A DNA stretch of 64,000 bases from contig MKTJ01000036.1 in the NCBI GenBank assembly GCA_001898225.1, positions 62,001 through 126,000 of the forward strand, given 5' to 3'. A program made the position numbers and the translations under genes. The stretch's first letter is position 1; every line of letters starts with the position of its first letter. The stretch is from Chloroflexi bacterium 54-19 (GTDB lineage Bacteria > Chloroflexota > Chloroflexia > Chloroheliales > Chloroheliaceae). The notes beneath the pieces are model-generated. The model was not told the origin of the DNA. It was given only the letters and a program-made list of their open reading frames with translations, and searched no databases. Shown here piece after piece: positions 18,307 through 26,553 of this stretch.

Positions 18307-20133
18307 ATGAGAAAAAACCAAATATGGCGCAGGTTGGGTTTAATCCTCTTAACCCTCAGTTTTTTAATGCAACCTGCCTCAATTCAGGCGGCTCCAATTA
18401 AAGCCCTTTTCACGCCAACCACCCCTATTACCGGGCTCAACAGTTGCGGTAGCGGCCAGGAAACAAATTTCACCCTGGCGGCGGTCGGGGATATTTTACT
18501 TCACATGTACATTCAAAATGTCGCCGAACAGCAGGGTTATAATTACCTTTTCGACAAAGTCCGGCCTTTTCTACAAAGCGCCGACCTTACCTATGCGAAC
18601 TTCGAGGGCAATGCCAACCCAAACGTCCCCCGCTCGGACTATCCTGATTTTAATTACAACCCGGCTATTGCCACCGCCCTGAAAAACGCCGGGGTTGACG
18701 TGGTTTCTACCGCCAATAACCACGCGATTGATACCGGCCCCTCCGGGATTGACGCCACAATCGACAGCCTCGATAAAGCCGGGCTGCTCCACCACGGTAC
18801 GACCCGCCGCAACCAGCCCCACCAGCCTTATCAGTTGCTGACCTTCAACAAAAATGGGGTTACGGTCAAGGCGGCCTTCCTTTCCTATACCTATGGCACT
18901 AACGGCGTTCCCGACCCCTATGGTCAGGTCAATTATCTCTGGAACGCCCAGGGGAAAATCAACCAGGCAGTTAAGGACTCCATCGCGCAGGCCCGGCAGG
19001 AAACCGACCTGGTTATCGTGGCAGTCCACTGGGGTATCGAATACCAGCCGGAGCCGACCGACCAGCAGGTCCAGGGCGCGCAAGACCTGGCGGCGGCAGG
19101 GGCGGACATCATCCTGGGCGACCACCCTCACACGGTTGAACCGGTCGCGTGGCTCGATCATAGAGGGCGGAAATCGCTCGTCATCTACAGCCTGGGTAAT
19201 TTTATCGCCGCCCAGAACATGTTCCAGGCCGAATCTTTCACAATGGCCTCTCTTATTTTCTATGTCGGGTTTAGCAAAGATAAAGACGGCAAAGTGACCG
19301 TAACCGGCTACCGTTATTTGCCGGCCTATATCGAAAACGACCTCCGACCTGTCCCAACGTTACCTGACGGACCTTATGCCGGGTCGTTCCAGCATATCCT
19401 GGCTCAAATGCGCGACCCGAACAAAGCTCACCTTGTCAGCAACGACCCGGCGGAAATTGGACCGGACGGTACCCAGGTCTGTAACACCGAAAACTTCACC
19501 GAAACCGGCCAATCTATCGGTGGTGATTTTTACGATTATTTCTATACACTTGGTTCCGGCCAGGTCCGTCTTCCCCGCAGCCAGGCTATCGCCATCATCG
19601 GTTATCCGATCAAACCGGTGGTTTACGAGTTAAGCGGGGATTGCCAGCGCACCGTTCCCGTCCTCTATACCGAACGGCAGCGTCTCGAATTACAACCGGA
19701 GGCTGACTGGCCCTTCCGGGTGGTCGGCACACAACTCGGTACTGCCGTTTACCAACAAAAATATCACCCCGGCGAAATCGTTCGGAATACCGATATAAAC
19801 GGGTCGGCTATCGCCAACCCTCGCTTTAAGGCGTACTTCCAACGTTACGGTGGTGTAACAGTCTTTGGTTACCCGATTAGCCCGGTCCTGACCGAAACCG
19901 ACGATACCACCGGCCAGACAAAGACCGTCCAGTATTTCGAGCGCGCCCGCATGGAGTTGACGCCTGGCGAAACACCGAACCCAAACCCACTATACGACGT
20001 GCAACTCGGTTTGCTCGGCCACGAATACATCGGAATCGCTGCCCAATGTGGTAGTTCCGCAAGTGTGAACCAGCTTTTCCAGGCTATTCAAACCTTTTCT
20101 GAAATAATAAAGAAAGCGTTCAATAGACTTTAA
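18307..20133 (+). CDS. Exported CapA/PgsA-type metallophosphatase-fold protein with C-terminal FGYP repeats
   Basis: This 608-residue protein has an N-terminal signal sequence (basic RKNQIWRR then a hydrophobic stretch, Ala-rich cut site). Residues about 55-350 match the CapA fold: AVGDILLHM, TYANFEGN, STANNHAIDTG, VAVHWGIEYQ and DIILGDHPHTVEPV, which carry likely metal ligands. Bacillus relatives help make polyglutamate capsules. The C-terminal 180 residues contain two copies of a module with IGYPI or FGYPIS followed by a YTERQRLEL or YFERARMEL strand, probably a surface-binding repeat. It is a single-gene unit; the true substrate is unknown. Confidence 0.88.
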   Translation: MRKNQIWRRLGLILLTLSFLMQPASIQAAPIKALFTPTTPITGLNSCGSGQETNFTLAAVGDILLHMYIQNVAEQQGYNYLFDKVRPFLQSADLTYANFEGNANPNVPRSDYPDFNYNPAIATALKNAGVDVVSTANNHAIDTGPSGIDATIDSLDKAGLLHHGTTRRNQPHQPYQLLTFNKNGVTVKAAFLSYTYGTNGVPDPYGQVNYLWNAQGKINQAVKDSIAQARQETDLVIVAVHWGIEYQPEPTDQQVQGAQDLAAAGADIILGDHPHTVEPVAWLDHRGRKSLVIYSLGNFIAAQNMFQAESFTMASLIFYVGFSKDKDGKVTVTGYRYLPAYIENDLRPVPTLPDGPYAGSFQHILAQMRDPNKAHLVSNDPAEIGPDGTQVCNTENFTETGQSIGGDFYDYFYTLGSGQVRLPRSQAIAIIGYPIKPVVYELSGDCQRTVPVLYTERQRLELQPEADWPFRVVGTQLGTAVYQQKYHPGEIVRNTDINGSAIANPRFKAYFQRYGGVTVFGYPISPVLTETDDTTGQTKTVQYFERARMELTPGETPNPNPLYDVQLGLLGHEYIGIAAQCGSSASVNQLFQAIQTFSEIIKKAFNRL

Positions 20134-20141
20134 GTAACCGG

Positions 20142-20234
20142 CATTCAGAGCGAAGTCGAGGAATCTTCATTTAACAAAACTTAGGCCTTAATAAGGTTCA
20201 ACGGACCGGGGATTGCTCTCAAGCTCGGAATGAC
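20142..20234. repeat. Degenerate palindromic intergenic element
   Basis: The left arm CATTCAGAGCGAAGTCGAGG (20142-20161) is an imperfect reverse complement of the right arm GATTGCTCTCAAGCTCGGAA (20211-20230) plus TG. Elements of the kind TCATTCxGAGCGAAG...GAATC are common dispersed intergenic repeats in bacterial genomes; this looks like a decayed copy. No gene overlaps it. Confidence 0.5.
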
Positions 20235-20345
20235 AATTTGGCGGCAGTGATATTCGCCAGCAGCGGATTACGAAATCCCCTATAACGTTCAAGGGAGTTC
20301 CGTTCAACCACATTACATTCCCCTCTGGATTGGCCTTAAGACCTA

Positions 20346-20386
20346 TTGACGGCAATTATTGCTGGTGATATAGTTTGATCAAACTA
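20346..20386 (+). promoter_or_regulatory. padR promoter with overlapping palindromic operator
   Basis: TTGACG (20346-20351) and TATAGT (20369-20374) are 17 bases apart, a good sigma70 promoter. A perfect 16-bp palindrome TAGTTTGATCAAACTA (20371-20386) covers the -10 box. Binding there would block transcription, so autorepression by the PadR protein is likely. Confidence 0.78.
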
Positions 20387-20408
20387 GTTTTGAAGGAATA
20401 CAAAATAA

Positions 20409-21308
20409 ATGAATTACCAATTACTCTTATTGGGGTTACTGGTTGAGCAACCCCGGCACGGTTATGAAATAAAACAACATTTTGAAGAAGGAACTTTTGC
20501 CGAATACGTCAAGATTAGCGGCGGCGGTCTTTACTATAACCTGCATAAACTGGTAAATGATGGCTATGTAGCCGAGAATAATGTGGAACGTGAGGGGAAT
20601 TATCCTGACCGCCATGTATACGAAATTACCGAACATGGTCGAAACAAGCTTTACCGTCTGGTTGACGAAACCCTGAGCGACATAAAAGGTCGGAAATTCT
20701 TTGACCCCCTTGATGCTGCCCTGCTTTTTGGCACTACTCTGCCCAGGGAAGCAATTATTATCAGGCTCCAGCGTCACATTAACTTGCTCAGGGCCAAATT
20801 TCTCGAAATTAGCCTGGTCTACGATACCTTTAACAGTATTCATGGGAAGATTGTTAATGACCCCTACATGCTGCTTCTACTGGACCATTCGGTTACTCGC
20901 GTAAAAAATGACCTGGCCTGGCTCGAAAAAGCCCAACAAAAAATTAAAGAGGATGAAGCCTTTACATTAGTCCACCGGGAAAAGCAACCGGTTAGCGCCC
21001 TTAACCCGACCGAATGGAAAGGGCCTGGCAAACCGGACGCCGAAAGTATGAGAATCTGGAATGATTTTGATGTCCAGAATGAAAAACTGCTCCAACACTA
21101 CAACTTGCGCCTTGAGCAAGCCTGGAGCGAATACGCGGTGAGCGAAAAGATTTTTAGAAACTCAAAAAAACAGTTGGAAGTCGCTCAGCTTGAATATGAC
21201 CATAAGGTACAAAATGCCTGGGAGAAATACCAGGAAGATATTGCAGATTTGCGGGAAAAAATGGAAGATTTTATCAAACAGGGGTTACAAAAATTTACTT
21301 TAGGGTAA
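20409..21308 (+). CDS. PadR-family transcriptional regulator with long coiled-coil C-terminus
   Basis: This 299-residue regulator has the PadR winged helix at residues 1-85 (LLGLLVEQPRHGYEIKQHF, ISGGGLYYNLHKLVNDGYV, YEITEHGRNKLYRL). The rest is a helical, charged region that ends in predicted coiled coil (from about 235). Typical PadR proteins have about 110-180 residues, so the C-terminal part is unusually long. GAAGGA lies before the ATG. It is followed on the same strand by a DHA2 multidrug exporter, the classic PadR target. Confidence 0.9.
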   Translation: MNYQLLLLGLLVEQPRHGYEIKQHFEEGTFAEYVKISGGGLYYNLHKLVNDGYVAENNVEREGNYPDRHVYEITEHGRNKLYRLVDETLSDIKGRKFFDPLDAALLFGTTLPREAIIIRLQRHINLLRAKFLEISLVYDTFNSIHGKIVNDPYMLLLLDHSVTRVKNDLAWLEKAQQKIKEDEAFTLVHREKQPVSALNPTEWKGPGKPDAESMRIWNDFDVQNEKLLQHYNLRLEQAWSEYAVSEKIFRNSKKQLEVAQLEYDHKVQNAWEKYQEDIADLREKMEDFIKQGLQKFTLG

Positions 21309-21348
21309 CCTTCTAAATTTATTAAACTACATCAGGTTATAACAATCT

Positions 21349-21402
21349 TTACCCGGTCTCAAACCGGGTAATTAAATGGCTTTTGGTTTGTGCAAACTAG
21401 TT
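21349..21402 (+). promoter_or_regulatory. Weak hairpin and candidate PadR site before the exporter gene
   Basis: TTACCCGG pairs with CCGGGTAA (21349-21371) with a 7-base loop, a weak terminator for padR. Just after it, CAAACTAGTT (21393-21402) repeats exactly a 10-base word found at 20380-20389 at the padR operator. The shared word suggests joint control. Confidence 0.6.
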
Positions 21403-21446
21403 CATAAAAACTAGAAAATCGGAAAGGAAATGAAAATACAAAGACA

Positions 21447-23105
21447 ATGAGTATGACAAAAAGGCAAACAAACCTGGTAACTATCGGTTTACTTCTGGGA
21501 GTATTACTGGAAGCCCTGGATGGCACCATCGTAGGGACTGCTATGCCAAGGGTTGTAACCGATCTCGGAGGGATAAGTCTGCTGGGCTGGGTCTTCTCGG
21601 CCTATATCCTGACTTCCACCGTAACCACCCCGATTTATGGCAAATTATCGGACCTATATGGCCGGATGCCTTTTTACCTGGGTGGTATGGCAATCTTTAT
21701 GATTGGTTCTATCGCCTGTGGGTTCGCCCAGGACATGACCCAACTTGTCATCTTCCGGGGTGTCCAGGGTCTTGGCGCGGGCGCTATGATGCCGGTCGCG
21801 ATTGCCCTGGCCCAGACTGTCTTTCCGCCGGAAGACCGTGGTAAAGTCCAGGCCGCTATCTCCGGGGCCTTCGGAATTGCCTCGATTTTCGGGCCGACGC
21901 TGGGCGGTTTCATCGTGGATAATTTCAACTGGCGCTGGGTCTTTTTCTTCGGGGTGCCCGTAGGTATCCTGGCTGTGGCTATCCTTTACTTTAACCTGCC
22001 GGAAAGTACCCGCCGTAACACGGAAAATACCGGGAAACGTTCGGTGGATTGGTGGGGCGCGACCTTTTTGACTTTGAGCGCTACCAGCCTGATGCTCGGT
22101 TTTCAGTTTGGAGGCGATTCAACGCTCGGCTGGACCTCCTGGCAAGCCCTGGTACCCTTCACCATAACGTTAGTCAGCCTGGTGGCCTTCTTGCTGGTAG
22201 AGCAACGGGTCGAAGAACCAATCGTCCCTTTGCAAACCTTCAAAAAGCGTACATTCAGCCTGGTCATTGTTGTTAATTTCTTGATTGGGGCGGTTATGAT
22301 TGCGGTATTGAGTTATTTACCACTATTCATGCAGGGCGTGCTGGGTACCTCGGCGACCAACTCCGGTACGATTATCACCCCGGCCATGATTGCCCTGGTG
22401 ATTGGCACCATTTTTACCGGGCGGTTGGTCGGGACAAAGGTCGAGCAATACAAATGGGTCGGGCTTTTCGCCGCCATCCTGTTACTGGTATCAACCATTT
22501 TAATGACCACCCTGGGAGTGCAGTCTACCGAGTGGCAGGTAATAGTTTACATGTGTATTTTCGGGTTTGGCCTTGGCATTACCTTTCCGCTCTACGCTAT
22601 TGTTATTTCGACCTCAATGGAGCGGCGCAACCTGGGGGTGGCGATGGGTCTTTTAACCTTCTTCCGCAGCCTGGGTAATGTTATAAGTGTAGCCCTGTTC
22701 GGTTCAATCCTGGCTGGACAACTTAAGACCGAAGTGGTGGACCAGATTGGGGCCCGGCTTCCTGGCGAGGTAACCAGCAAACTGCCACTTGGAGAGTTAA
22801 GTAACGCCGGGGCCAACGCCCTGACCAGCCCGCAAGCCCTGGAAGGTCTGCGTCATTCCTTTAACACCGTTGACCCCAGCGGCAACCTTTTCAACACTAT
22901 CCTGGAAGCGTTGAAAGCGGCCCTGTCCAATTCGGTCCACACACTGTTTATCGGTGGGGCCATCATCGCGGCCCTGGTCCTGGTTGTAACTTTACTGCTG
23001 AAAAACGAGCGGATTAACTTCGCCCGTTTGCGCCAGCAGCGGGAAGCCGCCGAAGGCGCTCTCAAACAAAAGGCGCTGGAAAGTAGCGAAGCGGCGGCGG
23101 TTTAA
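21447..23105 (+). CDS. MFS multidrug exporter, DHA2 family (14 membrane helices)
   Basis: This 552-residue inner-membrane protein has the family start LLEALDGTIVGTAMPRVV, the YGKLSDLYGRMPFYLGG loop (motif A), an RGVQGLGAGAMMPV helix and an antiporter motif C-like IFGPTLGGFIVD. Length and hydrophobicity fit the 14-helix EmrB/QacA group, proton-driven drug exporters. Only GGAAAGG at 21421-21427 serves as ribosome site, rather far from ATG 21447; ATG 21453 is an alternative. It is placed behind the PadR gene and likely controlled by it. Confidence 0.93.
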   Translation: MSMTKRQTNLVTIGLLLGVLLEALDGTIVGTAMPRVVTDLGGISLLGWVFSAYILTSTVTTPIYGKLSDLYGRMPFYLGGMAIFMIGSIACGFAQDMTQLVIFRGVQGLGAGAMMPVAIALAQTVFPPEDRGKVQAAISGAFGIASIFGPTLGGFIVDNFNWRWVFFFGVPVGILAVAILYFNLPESTRRNTENTGKRSVDWWGATFLTLSATSLMLGFQFGGDSTLGWTSWQALVPFTITLVSLVAFLLVEQRVEEPIVPLQTFKKRTFSLVIVVNFLIGAVMIAVLSYLPLFMQGVLGTSATNSGTIITPAMIALVIGTIFTGRLVGTKVEQYKWVGLFAAILLLVSTILMTTLGVQSTEWQVIVYMCIFGFGLGITFPLYAIVISTSMERRNLGVAMGLLTFFRSLGNVISVALFGSILAGQLKTEVVDQIGARLPGEVTSKLPLGELSNAGANALTSPQALEGLRHSFNTVDPSGNLFNTILEALKAALSNSVHTLFIGGAIIAALVLVVTLLLKNERINFARLRQQREAAEGALKQKALESSEAAAV

Positions 23106-23122
23106 TACCCATTTTACAGGAC

Positions 23123-23160
23123 AAAAAAACCGGGTGGCTTTGGGGCTACCCGGTTTTTTT
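23123..23160. terminator. Bidirectional terminator between exporter and second ftsH
   Basis: AAAAAAACCGGGT pairs with ACCCGGTTTTTTT with a short loop; runs of A and T flank both sides. It serves the two converging genes. Confidence 0.93.
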
Positions 23161-23170
23161 ACAACTCGAC

Positions 23171-25216
23171 TTAAACTGCGGTGCGGTTCAGGTCGTCGGT
23201 TTCATCCTGGTCAAGGATATGGCTGGCAACGGTCGAGGACGGTAACGAAGGTTCCGAGATAGAATCTCCTATCTCCTCCGCCGCAACCACCGTTTCGTGG
23301 TCCTCGCCCAACCGTCCGGTGACGGGGCGCAGGCCCAACTGGTCGCCGGTGAAAGGCCGCAGGGCGAACATGTTGACGCCCATCCCCTCTTTTTCGACCC
23401 GGTCGAAGATTTCGTCCATCTCGTCGCCACTGATAACCTCTTTTTCGAGGACAGCGGTGGCAATCGCAATCAGGTGGAGGTTGTAGCGGGTCAGTATTTG
23501 CTTGGCCCGGCCTAGCGCTTTCTGGACTAAAGCGTGGATTTCCCGGTCAATCAGGTAAGCATAGTTCCCGCTATAGTTGCCGGAACGCTGCCCGCCGCCC
23601 AGGAACTCGTTACCCTGCTTGCTGCCCAGGGCCAGGGGTCCGAATTTCTCGCTCATACCATAGTCACAGACCATCGCCCGGGCGATTTCGGTCGCCTTAT
23701 TGATGTCGTCGCTGGGGCCGGTGGTAACTTCGCCAAAGGTCAGTTCCTCCGCCGCCGCGCCACCAAGCGCAAAAGCCATAAAATCTTCAAGCTGAGTCTT
23801 GGTCCAGAGGGTCCGGTCCTCTCCTGCGCCAATCCGGGTATAACCACCCATCCGGCCCCGCGAGATAATCGAAATTTTCTGGACCGGGTCAACCGTCCCG
23901 GCTAACTTGGCTACCAGGGCATGCCCAACTTCGTGATAAGCCACGGTGACGCGCTCTTTTTCGCTGACAATCCGGCTCTTGCGCTCCGGCCCGGCCAGGA
24001 CGCGGTCAATTGCTTCTTCCAGTTCGGACAGGCCGATAGCTTTCTTGTTGCGGCGGGCGGTCAGGATGGCCGCTTCGTTACATAGGTTCATCAGGTCGGC
24101 CCCACTGAAACCGGGGGTCTGGCGAGCAATCCGGTCGAGGTCCACCTCCGGGGCAAAGGGTTTACCCTTGGCGTGAACACTCAGGATAGCGGCGCGGCCC
24201 TTGTAATCCGGGTTGTCAATGGTAACCTGGCGGTCGAAACGGCCAGGGCGGAGCAACGCCGCGTCGAGGACATCGGGCCTGTTGGTGGCCGCAATGATTA
24301 TGATGTTGGTGTTGCTATCAAACCCGTCCATTTCGACGAGCATCTGGTTCAGGGTCTGTTCGCGTTCATCGGTGCCGCCACCGGCGCGGGCCCCACGTTT
24401 GCGACCCAGGGCATCCACCTCATCAATAAAGATGATACAGGGAGCCATTTTCTTGGCGCGGGCGAACAGGTTGCGGACGCGGCTGGCCCCGACACCCACG
24501 TACATTTCGACAAATTCGCTGCCGCTCACGCTCAGAAACGGTACGTTGGCTTCCCCGGCGACCGCTTTCGCAATCAGGGTCTTGCCCGTACCGGGTGACC
24601 CAACCAGGAGGACACCTTTAGGGATACGCGCACCCAGGGCGGCGAATTTATCCGGCCTTTTCAGGAATTCGACGACTTCCTGCAATTCCTGCTTGGCTTC
24701 GTCGGCCCCGGCCACATCTTCGAAGGTAACTCCGGCCTTCTGGGGAGTAATCAAACGGGCCTGGCTGCGCCCCATAGAGAAAGGTCCGCCTGCAAAATCG
24801 TTATTGGAGTCACCTCCGTTACGGCGACGACGTCTCCAATATAAGAATCCCAGGAAAAGGACCATGACAGCAACCATCAGCACGAAGTTGCGTAGCGGGT
24901 CGGACATGCCACCGGTATCATTTTCAACATCGGGATATTTATCATCCGGCACACCCGCGTTCGCGAGCATATCATCAATTTTCTGGCGTCCGGCGGGGAT
25001 GGTGCTGGTGAAGGTCTGATTATCTTTGTTGAGGACTACTATAATATTGCGGTTGTTGGAGTTTGTGGTTATAGACTTTACTTCACCGGCACGGGCCTTG
25101 GTCAGGACATCGCTAAAGGCTAATTTCTCCGGCGTATTTGCGCCTGTGAGAAAATAGATGGCTACCAACACAACGATTACTAAGGCTGCGCCTATAGCCA
25201 GGATTTTTTTACTCAT
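23171..25216 (-). CDS. ftsH: ATP-dependent zinc metalloprotease FtsH (copy 2)
   Basis: This 681-residue paralogue starts at ATG 25216 ([10 protein letters not shown]), preceded by GGGAAG; the frame upstream to 25327 has no family similarity. It has a membrane helix (8-23), a short outer domain, a second helix (about 111-127) followed by an Arg-rich stretch, Walker A GSPGTGKT (206-213), Walker B IIFIDEVD and the zinc site HEVGH (428-432). The second Walker A residue is Ser where copy 1 has Pro. A C-terminal tail of about 60 residues goes beyond copy 1. Two copies may form distinct or mixed hexamers. Confidence 0.96.
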   Translation of the reverse strand: MSKKILAIGAALVIVVLVAIYFLTGANTPEKLAFSDVLTKARAGEVKSITTNSNNRNIIVVLNKDNQTFTSTIPAGRQKIDDMLANAGVPDDKYPDVENDTGGMSDPLRNFVLMVAVMVLFLGFLYWRRRRRNGGDSNNDFAGGPFSMGRSQARLITPQKAGVTFEDVAGADEAKQELQEVVEFLKRPDKFAALGARIPKGVLLVGSPGTGKTLIAKAVAGEANVPFLSVSGSEFVEMYVGVGASRVRNLFARAKKMAPCIIFIDEVDALGRKRGARAGGGTDEREQTLNQMLVEMDGFDSNTNIIIIAATNRPDVLDAALLRPGRFDRQVTIDNPDYKGRAAILSVHAKGKPFAPEVDLDRIARQTPGFSGADLMNLCNEAAILTARRNKKAIGLSELEEAIDRVLAGPERKSRIVSEKERVTVAYHEVGHALVAKLAGTVDPVQKISIISRGRMGGYTRIGAGEDRTLWTKTQLEDFMAFALGGAAAEELTFGEVTTGPSDDINKATEIARAMVCDYGMSEKFGPLALGSKQGNEFLGGGQRSGNYSGNYAYLIDREIHALVQKALGRAKQILTRYNLHLIAIATAVLEKEVISGDEMDEIFDRVEKEGMGVNMFALRPFTGDQLGLRPVTGRLGEDHETVVAAEEIGDSISEPSLPSSTVASHILDQDETDDLNRTAV

Positions 25217-25608
25217 AAAGTACGCTTCCCTACAAATTTTAAAACTGCTGACAGAACCCCCCATTGGGTTGAGCAAGAGCTTTCGGATAAAAATACGTTG
25301 CTCTATACTAACAATTAAACCTAACAATAGACATTAAGAGGCCGTTAAAATTTCTTAATAACCCTATTTTGCTTAGCCCAAAACTAAACAAGTTCCAGCC
25401 TTTAATGTTTTTTTATTTATTCAACTCGGCTTCGACGGTGAAAAAGAGTTGGAGTGAGTATAAAGAATTTACGAAGTTACTAATCGCTCGACGGCATTTT
25501 AACCGGGAGCCGGATTATTAGCAACCGGTTGTAATTATTTTTGGGGCCAAATCAACCGGGGCCACCGCAAAAATTAACAAAGTTCTAATCTCGGATGGAT
25601 TATTTATG
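25217..25608. promoter_or_regulatory. Intergenic region upstream of ftsH copy 2, 392 bases
   Basis: This AT-rich stretch separates the minus-strand ftsH from the stop of the minus-strand MBL gene. It must contain the ftsH promoter, but I see no convincing consensus boxes, no RNA gene and no coding frame. Confidence 0.4.
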
Positions 25609-26400
25609 TTATTCGATAACGATTGATTCCAGGTCTTTTGGAATACTGAATTTTCCCTTGAAACCATGTGTTTCGGTAATTTCACGGGCTAAATCGGCGT
25701 GGGAACAACTCATCTGCTCGGAATGATGGATTAAAAGGGTGTGACGGGCCTGGACCTGACTGGCGATTTCGCTAAAGGTTGCTGAAGTCAGGTGGAAGGT
25801 AATACCGGCCAACTCGGTTTCTTCGTCGCAGAAAGTGCATTCCATCATCAAATAATCGGCTCCCCTGGCAAATTCGAGAAAGACGGGAGTTGAGGCGGTG
25901 TCGCTGCTATAGACCAGGGTCTGGCCGTCCGGAAAAATTATCCGGGAAGCCACGCTGGGAACAGCGTGCAGGGTCGGGGTAGTCCGCAAGGTAAAAGCCG
26001 GTTCTTCGATAACCAGTTCGTCCTGGTTGCCTTCGATGGTGTGCAAAACAATCGGAAATTCTTTGATAGGGCGGCTGCGTAAATCCCAGAGGTCGAGTAG
26101 GACTTCGATGACCCGCATGGCAGCGGGCAGGGCGTAAATATGGAGCGGCTCGGTGCGCCCTTTAATCCAGAGACACTCTACCAGCGAAGGAAGCCCGCTG
26201 ATATGGTCAATATGGTGGTGTGTAATCAGTATATGTTTTAGTTTGGCCGGGTCAGCGCCGATACGCAAGAGTTTGCGGAAAGGCGAACCGCTACAATCTA
26301 TCATCATCAAAACATCGTTACTTTCGACCAGTAACGAAGAATTATCCTGCGAAATTGAAGGTAGGGCTGCGCCGGTGCCTAAGAAAAATATGCGTTGCAT
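25609..26400 (-). CDS. MBL-fold hydrolase, RNase Z-like
   Basis: This 263-residue metallo-beta-lactamase-fold protein opens with FFLGTGAALPS and has the zinc motif HHHIDHISGL, a later YSSDTAST (bridging Asp) and LIHHSEQMS (last His). The order and spacing resemble RNase Z/ElaC and related phosphodiesterases, but the long flexible arm of RNase Z is not evident. It may be a tRNA 3' endonuclease or a broader phosphodiesterase. AAAGGA precedes the ATG. It is monocistronic. Confidence 0.82.
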   Translation of the reverse strand: MQRIFFLGTGAALPSISQDNSSLLVESNDVLMMIDCSGSPFRKLLRIGADPAKLKHILITHHHIDHISGLPSLVECLWIKGRTEPLHIYALPAAMRVIEVLLDLWDLRSRPIKEFPIVLHTIEGNQDELVIEEPAFTLRTTPTLHAVPSVASRIIFPDGQTLVYSSDTASTPVFLEFARGADYLMMECTFCDEETELAGITFHLTSATFSEIASQVQARHTLLIHHSEQMSCSHADLAREITETHGFKGKFSIPKDLESIVIE

Positions 26401-26553
26401 TAAAGGTCCTTTCTAACCTTTAGCGTATGAAGTATTTTCTCCATAAATTGGCGGACCTGTCTATGATTTTTATCACTATTCTACCAGGCATACCAACCCC
26501 CACGAGGGTATAATAGGGGTCTAATTACAAATATTATTAAAGAGTTTGGAAAA

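Noticed and set aside
21430..21450. Six-codon leader frame overlapping the exporter start
   Set aside because: ATG 21430 is only two bases from GGAAAGG, too close for good initiation; probably chance.
24213..25019. Plus-strand frame of 268 codons
   Set aside because: It is antisense to the AAA+ domain of ftsH copy 2 and has low-complexity Ser/Arg-rich content with no motif.
25217..25327. N-terminal extension of the second FtsH
   Set aside because: The first 37 codons have no FtsH similarity; ATG 25216 with GGGAAG upstream gives the normal N-terminal membrane helix.
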